A stretch of 63,375 nucleotides of DNA, taken from NCBI RefSeq assembly GCF_001310975.1, contig NZ_BAZY01000010.1, forward strand, positions 1-63,375, given 5' to 3'. Shown here piece after piece: positions 9,542-17,974 of the stretch. The DNA comes from Thermoanaerobacter thermocopriae JCM 7501. Its GTDB lineage: Bacteria; Bacillota; Thermoanaerobacteria; Thermoanaerobacterales; Thermoanaerobacteraceae. The translations under genes were made by a program, and so were the position numbers. The notes beneath the pieces are model-generated. The model was not told the DNA's origin. It ran no database searches and saw nothing but the letters and a program-made list of their open reading frames with translations. Every line of letters begins with the position of its first letter. The first letter of the stretch is position 1.

Positions 9542-10927
9542 ATGACTGGAATTGATAATAATTTTATAGTGTTTTACCAAAAACAAAATCCTGTAACAGA
9601 GATACTTGATTTAACAAATAGTACAGAGGATGTCATTTGTGAAATTGTAAAAATAGATGGGAAGAATTTGATGCTTAAAATGGGTTCTAAAATAATTTTT
9701 GCAACAAACAATTCTTCTTTTTCTTTTAAACAGGGCGACAAGGTTTTGCTAACTCAACCTAAATATCAAGATGGTAAAATAATTTTTAAAGTTGCCCATT
9801 TTTTTCTAAATAAAAATGCTGTTATAACAAACTTCAATACAAGAGATATTCTCCTTGACAAAAATCCCGTTAAATTATTATTATCGAAAACTAGAAGCAA
9901 CAATCTAAACCTATCAACTAATATAGTTGAAGCAGAAAAGGAACAGTATGTGACTTTTATAGAAGCAAAAAAAATTCCGCAACCTCTTTTGAAATTTGTA
10001 AAAGGAGTAGGAGCTTTTATAGGGACATTAGAAACAGACTGGGAAACTTTTCTTATAAAGGTTGGAGATACCTTTTTTGAAATAGATGGTGAGCTACTAG
10101 ATTTGCCGCAAAAAGGAGAATTTGCAAGTAAGGACATCATGAGTCTCAAAAGCAATGATTTTTTGTTTATTTTCAACCAAGAAAAAGGACTTTTCATAAT
10201 TCCCAAAGAGAGGATATTAAAGGAGGATTTCAACAGTTTCATATTAAATATCCTTTCGAACACCTCAATCCGACCAAAGGATGAAGAAGACGTTTTAGCA
10301 ATTTTGAGCTTAATTCTTGCCAAAAAGCCTCTTACAAAAGAAGAGTTCTTCAAAGAAAAGGTACAGATTCATAAATTTATAGAAAAGCTGGCTGATTTTT
10401 ATAAAGAAGAATTACAACCAACCAAAGAAGATGTATTTCTTTTATTTAAGGTTTTGCAGCAGAATAGAGTAACTAAGTCCAAAATTGCTCAGATATTAGA
10501 TACTGTGAGGTTTAATGATAAGAGTCATATAAAATTTGACTTTGGTAGCTTTTATTTGAATATATTTAATCTCAAATTAGATGTAAATAATAACTCTTTT
10601 GAAATTCAATTTTTTGTGAATAGAAAAAAAGAATTAGATTTTAAAGCAAATTCAGTCATGATTAGACTTAACACTCAAAACTTAGGATGTATAGGTGTTT
10701 ATGTAAAAAGAGTTTATTCAAACAAGTTCGAAGCTATTTTTATTTCAGATAGACTCTCTACACTGAAATTGGTAAACGACAAAGAAAAAATTTTAGTTGA
10801 GTCTTTAAAGGCTAAAGGGTATAGTTTAGAGCTTGATTACAGAATGGAAAAAACTTCGACGCGCAGTGCAATCATGAATTTTTTAATTCTTGAAACGGGA
10901 CTTCAAAAGATTGATATAAGGGTGTGA
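9542..10927 (+). CDS. FliK-like (hook-length control C-terminal domain) protein
   Basis: The product has about 461 residues and no signal peptide. The last ~90 residues (IRLNTQNLGCIGVYVKRVYS then FISDRLSTLKLVNDKEKILV and LKAKGYSLE) match the pattern of the FliK C-terminal domain, where a 'L-G-x-I-x-V' strand precedes a 'L...L...L...GY' helix. The rest is unrecognised. The adjacent FlhB-tail-like gene strengthens the call, since FliK and FlhB-C interact. The B. subtilis pair ylqG/ylqH is a comparable arrangement outside the flagellar operon. The start could be GTG 9533; ATG 9542 follows GAGGAAG. Confidence 0.6.
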   Translation: MTGIDNNFIVFYQKQNPVTEILDLTNSTEDVICEIVKIDGKNLMLKMGSKIIFATNNSSFSFKQGDKVLLTQPKYQDGKIIFKVAHFFLNKNAVITNFNTRDILLDKNPVKLLLSKTRSNNLNLSTNIVEAEKEQYVTFIEAKKIPQPLLKFVKGVGAFIGTLETDWETFLIKVGDTFFEIDGELLDLPQKGEFASKDIMSLKSNDFLFIFNQEKGLFIIPKERILKEDFNSFILNILSNTSIRPKDEEDVLAILSLILAKKPLTKEEFFKEKVQIHKFIEKLADFYKEELQPTKEDVFLLFKVLQQNRVTKSKIAQILDTVRFNDKSHIKFDFGSFYLNIFNLKLDVNNNSFEIQFFVNRKKELDFKANSVMIRLNTQNLGCIGVYVKRVYSNKFEAIFISDRLSTLKLVNDKEKILVESLKAKGYSLELDYRMEKTSTRSAIMNFLILETGLQKIDIRV

Positions 10928-10931
10928 AATA

Positions 10932-11213
10932 ATGGGTGGTAAGAGACGAAAAAAAGCAGTAGCTCTCAAATATGACGTTCAAGATATTGCACCAAAGGTA
11001 ATTGCAAAAGGACAAGGGTTTATAGCTGATAAAATTCTTGAAAAAGCGCAGCAACAAAAGCTTCCCATTTATAAAGATGAAGAAGTTGTAGAAAAATTGT
11101 ATAATTTAGAAATACAACAATATATTCCAGAGGATTTATATAACATTGTAGCAGAAATTTTGATTTTTATTGGTTACTTAGATAAAATAGCCAAAAATGA
11201 AACGAATGGGTAA
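10932..11213 (+). CDS. FlhB C-terminal-domain homologue (EscU/YscU/FlhB switch family), YlqH-like
   Basis: The 93-residue protein aligns to the cytoplasmic tail of FlhB: KKAVALKYDVQDIAPKVIAK, then KILEKAQQQKLPIYKDEEVV and a C-terminal amphipathic helix. It has no membrane domain, and the NPTH autocleavage site that should precede AVALKY is absent (KRRKK instead), so it cannot self-cleave like FlhB. It starts four bases after the FliK-like gene. Family function outside flagella is not established. Confidence 0.8.
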   Translation: MGGKRRKKAVALKYDVQDIAPKVIAKGQGFIADKILEKAQQQKLPIYKDEEVVEKLYNLEIQQYIPEDLYNIVAEILIFIGYLDKIAKNETNG

Positions 11214-11261
11214 TGAAGAATCAAAAGCGATCGATTTGAGAAATTGTCTAAAATAACAAAC

Positions 11262-11290
11262 TTGACAGTTTATTTGCAATATTATATGAT
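11262..11290 (+). promoter_or_regulatory. Promoter of the aldolase-mtnA operon
   Basis: TTGACA (11262-11267), 17-base spacer, TATGAT (11285-11290), about 65 bases upstream of the aldolase start. Confidence 0.7.
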
Positions 11291-11354
11291 TTTCTCAGAA
11301 CAACTTGTCAAACAACTTATCTTACAAAATGCTTAAAAATCGAGGGTGATAACG

Positions 11355-12002
11355 TTGCTAATGCAATCAGAAAGGGAACAAATAGTAGAGTATGGGAAAA
11401 AACTCATAACTTCTAATCTCACTAGAGGTACAGGAGGAAACTTAAGTATTTATAATCGAGAAAAAGGTTTGATGGCTATAACACCTTCTGGAATGGATTA
11501 TTTTAAAATTCGGTCAGAGGATGTCGTAGTAATGGATTTAAATGGGAAAATAGTAGAGGGCGATAAACAACCCTCTTCAGAATATGAGATGCACAAAATT
11601 TTTTATGCTAACAGGCAAGATATAAATGCAATTATACACACCCATCCAGTATATACTACTACTCTTGCATGTTTAAATTGGGAGCTTCCACCAGTTCACT
11701 ATTTAGTAGCTTTAGCTGGACCAAATGTGAGATGTGCAAAATATGCGACTTTTGGTACTAAAGAATTAGCGGAAAACGCTTTTGAAGCAATGAAGGACAG
11801 AAAAGCTGTTTTATTAGCTAATCATGGATTACTAGTGGGAGCCGAAGACCTGCCAAATGCCTTTAATATAAGTGAGCAGATTGAATATGTTGCGGAGTTG
11901 TACTATAAAGCAAAGTCCATAGGAGAACCGGTAATTCTTTCTGAAGATGAGATGAAAGTGATGTTAGAAAAATTTAAAACTTATGGACAAGTTAAAAAAT
12001 AA
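11355..12002 (+). CDS. Class II aldolase/adducin family sugar-phosphate aldolase
   Basis: A zinc-dependent aldolase of about 215 residues. It shows TRGTGGNLS, TPSGMDY, PSSEYEMHK (catalytic Glu), the zinc ligands HTHPVYTT and the third His in ANHGLLVG. The family includes L-fuculose-1-phosphate aldolase. Because it heads an operon with mtnA and an MTA/MTI phosphorylase, the more likely substrate is 5-methylthioribulose-1-phosphate or 5-deoxyribulose-1-phosphate, as in the known bacterial DHAP shunts; this is inference. TTG 11355 is chosen because GTG 11346 lies within the SD (GAGGGTGAT). Confidence 0.8.
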   Translation: MLMQSEREQIVEYGKKLITSNLTRGTGGNLSIYNREKGLMAITPSGMDYFKIRSEDVVVMDLNGKIVEGDKQPSSEYEMHKIFYANRQDINAIIHTHPVYTTTLACLNWELPPVHYLVALAGPNVRCAKYATFGTKELAENAFEAMKDRKAVLLANHGLLVGAEDLPNAFNISEQIEYVAELYYKAKSIGEPVILSEDEMKVMLEKFKTYGQVKK

Positions 12003-12019
12003 TTTTAGGAAGGATAAAT

Positions 12020-12209
12020 ATAACGGAGTTAGAAAAAGTAAAAAAGTCTGTTTCTTTAAGCCAAGAAGTAAAGAAAAAAATATTAGAGTACCTACAAAAA
12101 GAAAATTTTTACCGGATAATAAATCACCTTCAGAGAGTCAACTGACAAAAATGTTTAAGATTAGTAGATATACTAGCGAAAGTAATGAGGATGATGAGGT
12201 GGAAAAATG
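12020..12209 (+). pseudogene. Remnant of a GntR-type winged-helix regulator
   Basis: Between the aldolase and mtnA a frame without a normal start reads LSQEVKKKILEYLQKEN. After one indel near 12110 it continues PSESQLTKMFKISRYT. The pattern 'LPSExxLxxxxxISRxT' is the GntR-family recognition helix region. The reading frame then degenerates and stops at the mtnA start, with no effector-binding domain. It may be a dead regulator of the salvage operon or a small truncated HTH protein. Confidence 0.4.
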
Positions 12210-13236
12210 AAAGACATTAAATCAATAGAGTTTAAAGATGAAATTTTATATTTAATTGACCAAAGGAAATTACCTAATAGTTATGAGATTTTTGAATGCA
12301 AAACTTATAGTGATGTAAATTTTTCTATAAAAGAAATGGTAGTAAGAGGAGCTCCTGCTATTGGTGCTGCAGCAGCCTATGGTGTTGTGCTGGCAGCTAA
12401 AGAATTTCTCAAAGAAGATAGAGAAATATTTTTAAAAAATGGAGGGAGCCTTAGAAGTTCTTATAAATTCAAGACCTACAGCTGTAAATCTTATGTGGGC
12501 AGTAAAAAGGATGAAGAAAGTTATAGAGAAAAACAAGGAGTTAGAACTAATAGATATATATCAAGCTTTAAAAAAGGAAGCAGATAGTATTTATTTAGAA
12601 GATATAGAGACTAATAAAAAAATGGCTAAGTTTGGCAACGAAGTAATTAAAGAAAATGCTGTTATTTTAACACACTGCAATACAGGAGCGCTTGCCACTG
12701 TAGGATATGGTACAGCCTTAGGAGTCATTAGAGAGGCTCACTATAGTGGTAAGAATATATTTGTGTACGTTGATGAGACAAGGCCTCGATTGCAGGGGAG
12801 CAAACTAACGGCTTGGGAATTGGTGCAGGAAGGGATTCCTGCAAAATTAATTGCTGATAGTGTTGCTGCTACTTTAATAAGGGATGGGAAAATAGATGTG
12901 ATATTAGTAGGAGCTGATAGAATTGCTTTAAATGGAGATACTGCTAACAAGATTGGGACTTTTATGTTATCTGTAATTGCAAAAGTATATAATGTTCCCT
13001 TTTATGTAGTAGCTCCCACCAGTACAATTGATTTTGAAATTGAGAGCGGAAAAGAAATAGTAATAGAAGAAAGAAGTCCTGAGGAAATTACTCATATAAA
13101 CGGTGTTAGAATTGCTCCAGAGGGGATAGAAGTATACAATCCCGCTTTTGATGTGACTCCTCATGAAAACATCACAGGCATAATAACAGAAAAAGGAATA
13201 ATAAGGCCTCCTTTTAAAGAAAACATACTAAACTAA
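12207..13236 (+). CDS. mtnA: S-methyl-5-thioribose-1-phosphate isomerase (frameshifted)
   Basis: MtnA converts methylthioribose-1-P to methylthioribulose-1-P. Motifs: MVVRGAPAIGAAAAYG, HCNTGALATVGYGTALG (catalytic Cys), VDETRPRLQGSKLTAWEL and GADRIALNGDTANKIGT (catalytic Asp). One extra A in the A6 run near 12434 shifts frame after residue ~75. Repaired length is about 342, the family norm. GAGGTGG precedes the ATG. It sits between the aldolase and the phosphorylase, its expected pathway partners. eIF2B-type sugar isomerases are the alternative, but the motifs favour MtnA. Confidence 0.9.
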
Positions 13237-13307
13237 GAAGTTAAAGTGTCAATTTTTAAAATACCTGGTTGATTGTTATTTATATATGTAAAGGAGGTCC
13301 ATTTTAA

Positions 13308-14078
13308 ATGGAAAAGGCGATTATTGGTGGTACTGGAGTTTACGAAATAGGACAAAAGGTGTCAAAAAAATTGATAGAGACAAAATATGGAGAAGTGGAA
13401 ATTGATGTTGTGACTATTGAGGGGGAGGAAATTGTTTTTTTGCCCCGACACGGGAAAAGTCATGCAGTGCCACCTCATCTCGTAAATTATAGGGCAAATA
13501 TTATGGCATTAAAACAAATGGGAGTAAAATATGTATATGCAACAGCTGCAGTTGGTTCTTTTAATGAAAATTATGAGCCAGGGGATGTTGTAGTACTTAA
13601 AGATTTTTTAGATTTCACTAAATCGAGGCCATTGACCTTTTTTGAAGGGGAAGATGGAGTGGTAAGACATGTAGATATGAGTGACCCTTATTGTAGCAAT
13701 TTAAGAGCAAAATTTTACAATGCTGCTAAAAAAGAAGGCTTACTAATAAAAGGAGATGCAGTTTATGTATGCACTGAAGGTCCACGATTTGAAACTGCAC
13801 AGGAGATAAGAATGTATAAAAATTTAGGTGCCGATGTAGTAGGGATGACTAATGTTCCAGAAGTAATTTTAGCGAAAGAATTAGGAATGTGCTATGCTGC
13901 GGTGGGAATAGTTTCAAATTGGGCTACAGGAATGAAGGGCAGTATAACATTACATGAAATAAAGGATACTTTAGAATTAAGCAAAGAAAAGGTGATAAAA
14001 ACATTTATAAGAGTTTTTTTAGAAGAAAAATTAGATCAAAGTCATTGTAGTTGTAATAGGGCAGTGATTGAATTATAG
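13308..14078 (+). CDS. Methylthioadenosine/methylthioinosine phosphorylase (probably 6-oxopurine specific)
   Basis: A 256-residue trimeric PNP/MTAP-family enzyme: GGTGVYEIG (phosphate loop), FLPRHGKSHAVPPH, ATAAVGSFNENYEPGD, CTEGPRFETAQEI and VVGMTNVPEVILAKELG. Adenine-specific MTAPs have Asp at the purine-binding position that here is Asn204 (VSNWATGM), as in PNPs and in methylthioinosine phosphorylases. With mtaD nearby, the likely substrate is methylthioinosine, yielding hypoxanthine and methylthioribose-1-P for MtnA. Specificity is inferred, not shown. AAAGGAGG precedes the ATG. Confidence 0.85.
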   Translation: MEKAIIGGTGVYEIGQKVSKKLIETKYGEVEIDVVTIEGEEIVFLPRHGKSHAVPPHLVNYRANIMALKQMGVKYVYATAAVGSFNENYEPGDVVVLKDFLDFTKSRPLTFFEGEDGVVRHVDMSDPYCSNLRAKFYNAAKKEGLLIKGDAVYVCTEGPRFETAQEIRMYKNLGADVVGMTNVPEVILAKELGMCYAAVGIVSNWATGMKGSITLHEIKDTLELSKEKVIKTFIRVFLEEKLDQSHCSCNRAVIEL

Positions 14079-14089
14079 GAGGAGCGATT

Positions 14090-15280
14090 ATGGAAGCGGA
14101 TAAAAACTATCGGTTTGATACAAAGGCAATTCATGGGACTAGGTTTAATAGAAATCCTGAAAATGCTTTGAATCCTCCAATTTTCCAAACGACTACTTTT
14201 GTTTTTGATGACCTTGAACATGTTGAAAAGGTGATGTCTTTTGAGTCTCAAGACTATGTTTATACAAGAGGTAATAATCCTACTTTAAGATTATTTGAAA
14301 ACAGATTAGCGGAGTTAGAATATGGCAAAGGGGCAGTAGCTTTTTCTTCAGGTATGGCTGCAATTTCCTCGGTTTTATTTTCTCTTTTAAAACCCAAAGA
14401 TACTGTAATAGTTCATAAGACTCTGTATGGTTCAAGTTATAACGTGGTGACAAATATATTGATTAAATATGGAATAAATTATAAAATAGTGGACCTTACA
14501 GATATAAGCGAATTAGAAAAAAGTATAGATGACTCCACAAAAGTTGTGTATTTTGAGACTCCTTCTAATCCGAACCTGTCAATTATAGATATTGAAGAGG
14601 TTGCAAGGGTGTGCCATAAAAAAGGTATTAAAATTGTTGTTGATAATACTTTTGCTACCCCCTATTTTCAAAATCCTCTTCTTTTAGGAGCCGATGTAGT
14701 TGTTCATAGTGCTACTAAATATATAGGGGGTCACGGTGATGCACTTGGAGGAGTTGCAGTTTCCCAAGATGAAAAGTATATACATTACTTAAAATTTGAT
14801 TATATGTGTGAATTTGGTGGGGTAATGAGCCCTTTCAATGCTTGGCTGATGTTGAGAGGTATAAAGACTTTAGGCATAAGAATGAGACAACATGAAAAAA
14901 ATGCAATAGAAGTAGCAAATTTTTTACATTCGCATCCTAAAGTAAAAAACGTTATGTATCCTGGTCTTAAAAGTTTTAAAGGTTATGAAATAGCGAAAAA
15001 GCAAATGAGAGGATTCGGTGCGATGATAAGTTTTGAAATAGAAGGTGGTCTTAAAGAAATAGATAAATTTGTAAATAATTTAAGACTTTGTCAGTTGGCG
15101 GTGAGTTTAGGTGATACAGAAACTTTGATTGAGGTGCCTGCTTTGATGACACACAGGGGATATCCAAAAGAAAAGCTTGAGGAATTTGGATTCTCCCAAA
15201 ATCTTGTGAGAATTTCAGTGGGCCTTGAAAATTATGAAGATATAATAGAAGATTTGGAAGAAGCTTTGAAAAAAGTTTAA
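14090..15280 (+). CDS. Cys/Met-metabolism gamma-family PLP enzyme, methionine gamma-lyase-like
   Basis: 396 residues of fold-type I PLP enzyme: TRGNNPT, FSSGMAAIS, TLYGSSYNV, VYFETPSNPN, VVDNTFATP and the PLP lysine in HSATKYIGGHGD. Overall it resembles methionine gamma-lyase, which makes methanethiol, ammonia and 2-oxobutyrate. The Cys that is diagnostic of Pseudomonas MGL (TLYGC) is Ser115 here, so cystathionine gamma-lyase or O-acylhomoserine sulfhydrylase activity remains possible. It is 11 bases downstream of the phosphorylase in an apparent sulfur-salvage operon. Confidence 0.8.
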   Translation: MEADKNYRFDTKAIHGTRFNRNPENALNPPIFQTTTFVFDDLEHVEKVMSFESQDYVYTRGNNPTLRLFENRLAELEYGKGAVAFSSGMAAISSVLFSLLKPKDTVIVHKTLYGSSYNVVTNILIKYGINYKIVDLTDISELEKSIDDSTKVVYFETPSNPNLSIIDIEEVARVCHKKGIKIVVDNTFATPYFQNPLLLGADVVVHSATKYIGGHGDALGGVAVSQDEKYIHYLKFDYMCEFGGVMSPFNAWLMLRGIKTLGIRMRQHEKNAIEVANFLHSHPKVKNVMYPGLKSFKGYEIAKKQMRGFGAMISFEIEGGLKEIDKFVNNLRLCQLAVSLGDTETLIEVPALMTHRGYPKEKLEEFGFSQNLVRISVGLENYEDIIEDLEEALKKV

Positions 15281-15292
15281 AGAGGTGAGAAA

Positions 15293-15586
15293 ATGCCTAT
15301 TGTAAATGTTAGTTTACAGGTACTTCCTTTAGTGCCTGAAGAAAAGGTGTATCAAGTTGTAGATAAAGTCATAAAATATATAAAAAGCACGGGTGTTAAT
15401 TTTATGGTGGGACCAATGGAGACTACAATGGAGGGAGAGTTTGAGCACCTTTTAGAGATAGTAAAAGAAGCTCAAGAAATCTGTGTAAAAGAAGGAGCCA
15501 ATAGGGTTATCTCTATTGTGAAAATTGATTACAGGTCACAAGGAGTGACGATGGAAGAAAAAATTAAAAAGTATATTGACAAATAA
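15293..15586 (+). CDS. MTH1187 family thiamine-binding protein
   Basis: A 97-residue ferredoxin-like-fold protein: IVNVSLQVLPLVPEEKVYQV, GVNFMVGPMETTMEGEF and RVISIVKIDYRSQG. This is the MTH1187/YkoF-like small protein family that binds thiamine-type ligands. It follows the lyase by 12 bases and is probably the last gene of that operon. The promoter for the trp leader overlaps its 3' end. Confidence 0.8.
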   Translation: MPIVNVSLQVLPLVPEEKVYQVVDKVIKYIKSTGVNFMVGPMETTMEGEFEHLLEIVKEAQEICVKEGANRVISIVKIDYRSQGVTMEEKIKKYIDK

Positions 15587-15604
15587 TTTAACGCGTTATA
15601 TTAT
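15576..15604 (+). promoter_or_regulatory. Promoter of the trp T-box leader
   Basis: TTGACA (15576-15581) lies inside the last codons of the preceding gene, followed by a 17-base spacer and TATTAT (15599-15604). Confidence 0.75.
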
Positions 15605-15906
15605 TAAAATAAAAGTAAGTGCTGATTGAAAACCAATGAGCGGGAAGAGTAGATATCAGCGTTTAGTTAAAGCGAGCTCGGGATGGTGGAAGCCGAGTAC
15701 TGTAGCTGATATTGAATGGGCCCGGGAGGTGAGCTGCGAACTTTTAAGTAGCAGTCTCCGGTAGTCTACCGTTAAAAAGACAGGGTATCGAGGAATCTCC
15801 GTACCCGAAAGAGTGGTCCTGTGTGAAAAAGGTGGCACGAGCGAGCATTTCGCCCTTTTGGTGAAATGCTTTTTTAGTAATACAGGACAAATTGGGTGGC
15901 ACCGCG
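15605..15906 (+). promoter_or_regulatory. T-box riboswitch, tryptophan specific, with a duplicated T-box module
   Basis: The stem I region carries the specifier TGG at 15717-15719 (in gaaTGGgcccg), matching the trp operon. Two T-box-like sequences follow in series: AGGTGGCACGAGCG ending at 15843 and the canonical TGGGTGGCACCGCG at 15893-15906. Each is followed by its own terminator hairpin. Both contain UGGC, complementary to the GCCA end of the tRNA-Trp gene at 26621-26696. Only one stem I is visible, so this is a partial duplication. Confidence 0.88.
15844..15876 (+). terminator. First trp leader terminator
   Basis: AGCATTTC (15844-15851) pairs with GAAATGCT (15863-15870), followed by TTTTT. 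It belongs to the upstream, non-canonical T-box module. Confidence 0.8.
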
Positions 15907-15942
15907 AGTCACTTCGCCCCAATGGGCGGAGTGACTTTTTTA
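15907..15942 (+). terminator. Second trp leader terminator
   Basis: AGTCACTTCGCCC (15907-15919) pairs with GGGCGGAGTGACT (15924-15936), followed by TTTTT. It is the terminator of the canonical downstream T-box. Confidence 0.9.
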
Positions 15943-15961
15943 ATTTTCAGGAGGTGATAAA

Positions 15962-17389
15962 GTGGTAAACATTTCTAAAGAAGATTTTTGCGAACACAAG
16001 AAAAGAGGATATGTCTTTCCGGTCTATGTAGAAATAAACGGAGATGAATTGACCCCAATAAACATTTTTTATAGTCTTGAAGGCAAAAACAAATTTTTAC
16101 TGGAAAGTGCAAATGGAGGCACTAACTGGGGCAGGTACTCTTTTATAGGAAAGGACCCTTATTTATTAATTTTAAGTTACAACAGAGATATAAAAATTAT
16201 CACAGACAGAGAAGAGCATAAAAAAGGTATGGTGCTTGAAGAGATAAAAAATGTTTTACAGCTTGATTATAATCCTTTAGAACTTGATATTCCTTTTGTA
16301 GGGGGGGCTGTGGGTTATGTATCTTACGATACGATAAGGCTTTATGAAAGACTGCCGGATAAAAACCCTGATGAAATAAATATACCGGACGTATACTTTA
16401 TGTTTTATAAAAGTTTTATTTGTTATGACCACTTTAAACACAGAATTTATATTGTTTATAACGTATATCCTGATGAAGATGTAGAGTATGAGGAAGTTTT
16501 ACAAGAGATTAACGGTCTTTTGCAAGAGATAAAATCAACTAACATAGAATTTCATGACCTTTCACCTCAAGAGGGAAAAGAAGTCAATTACAACTTCACC
16601 AAAGAAGAGTTTTGCCAAATTGTTGAAAAGGCAAAAGAATACATCGAAAAAGGAGACATATTTCAAGTAGTACTGTCACAAAGATTAAAAGCACGAGTTA
16701 ATTCGCACCCTTTTGAGGTTTACAGAAGATTGAGGTCAAAAAATCCATCTCCATATCTATTTTATATCGACTTTGGCGATTTTCAGCTTCTTGGTTCTTC
16801 ACCTGAAAGTCTTGTAAGTGTTTTTGGAGACAAAGTGACTACAAATCCAATAGCGGGCACAAGGCGAAGAGGAAAAGATGTAGAAGAAGATTTAAGACTT
16901 AAAGATGAACTTTTAAAGGATGAAAAGGAAAGGGCAGAGCATGTGATGTTAGTTGACCTTGGAAGAAACGATATAGGAAAAGTCAGTGAATTTGGAAGTG
17001 TAAAAATAGAGCGTTTTATGGAAGTAGATTTTTACTCTCATGTAATGCACATTGTATCAACTGTTTCAGGTAAGTTAAGAGAAGGACTTACGGCTTTTGA
17101 TGCTCTTATAGCTTGTCTTCCTGCAGGTACAGTTTCTGGGGCACCAAAAATAAGGGCGATGGAAATAATAGACGAACTTGAAAATGTGAGAAGGTCTTTT
17201 TACGCAGGAGCTGTTGGATATTTTTCCTACAATGGCAATATGGATATGTGCATAGCAATAAGGACTATTCTCTTCAAGGAAGGTTATGCTTACCTTCAAG
17301 CGGGAGCAGGTATTGTATATGATTCAATTCCTGAGATGGAATATTACGAAACTTTAAATAAGGCAATGGCTCTTAAGGAGGTTCTTTGA
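15962..17389 (+). CDS. trpE: Anthranilate synthase component I
   Basis: This 475-residue enzyme makes anthranilate from chorismate and ammonia supplied by TrpG. An N-terminal domain with [18 protein letters not shown] (tryptophan feedback site region) precedes the chorismate-binding domain: [54 protein letters not shown] and YAGAVGYFS-like [14 protein letters not shown] start after AGGAGGTGATAA. It is the first gene of trpEGDCFBA. Confidence 0.95.
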   Translation: MVNISKEDFCEHKKRGYVFPVYVEINGDELTPINIFYSLEGKNKFLLESANGGTNWGRYSFIGKDPYLLILSYNRDIKIITDREEHKKGMVLEEIKNVLQLDYNPLELDIPFVGGAVGYVSYDTIRLYERLPDKNPDEINIPDVYFMFYKSFICYDHFKHRIYIVYNVYPDEDVEYEEVLQEINGLLQEIKSTNIEFHDLSPQEGKEVNYNFTKEEFCQIVEKAKEYIEKGDIFQVVLSQRLKARVNSHPFEVYRRLRSKNPSPYLFYIDFGDFQLLGSSPESLVSVFGDKVTTNPIAGTRRRGKDVEEDLRLKDELLKDEKERAEHVMLVDLGRNDIGKVSEFGSVKIERFMEVDFYSHVMHIVSTVSGKLREGLTAFDALIACLPAGTVSGAPKIRAMEIIDELENVRRSFYAGAVGYFSYNGNMDMCIAIRTILFKEGYAYLQAGAGIVYDSIPEMEYYETLNKAMALKEVL

Positions 17390-17974
17390 TGATTCTGATT
17401 ATAGATAATTACGATTCCTTTACTTATAATCTTTATCAATATGTGGGAGAAATGAACAACAAAATATTTGTAATAAGAAATGATGAAGTGTCTGTTAAAG
17501 ACATTGAAAAATTGAATCCCGAAAAAATTATATTATCCCTGGACCGGGAAGGCCTGAAAATGCAGGCATATGCGTTGATGTCATTAAAAGTTTAGGGGAC
17601 AAAATTCCGATATTAGGAATATGCCTTGGTCACCAAGCGATTGGATATGCATATGGTGCAAAAATTGTAAAAGCAGATAAGATAATGCATGGCAAAACTT
17701 CTCTCGTGTTTCACAAAGGAGAAGAGATATTTAAAGATATTAAAAATCCTATAGAGGCAATGAGATATCACTCTCTTGTTATAGATAGACAAACTCTTCC
17801 AAGAGATTTAGAAGTTACAGCCTATACAGAGGAAGGAGTGATTATGGGAGTAAGGCATAAAATGTACCTGTATATGGCTTACAGTTTCATCCAGAGTCTA
17901 TTTTGACAGAGCAGGGGAAAGAAATTTTGAGAAATTTTTTGGAGGTGGGATACCATGTTACAAGAAGCTATTAA
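17389..17974 (+). CDS. trpG: Anthranilate synthase component II, glutamine amidotransferase (two frameshifts)
   Basis: A class I glutaminase feeding ammonia to TrpE. It begins [20 protein letters not shown]. One C is missing near 17539 (restoring [11 protein letters not shown]) and another near 17868 (restoring [12 protein letters not shown]). The nucleophile lies in [10 protein letters not shown] and the His/Glu in FHPES. Repaired length is about 195. The ATG overlaps the trpE stop by one base, and the end overlaps trpD by 20 bases. Confidence 0.9.

Noticed and set aside
9766-10353. 195-residue minus-strand reading frame
   Set aside because: It lies wholly inside the FliK-like gene, has no SD and has a composition typical of an antisense shadow.
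12439-13236. Alternative short isomerase starting at an internal ATG
   Set aside because: The upstream frame encodes the conserved MtnA N-terminus (RGAPAIG), so the ATG is internal and the split is a frameshift.
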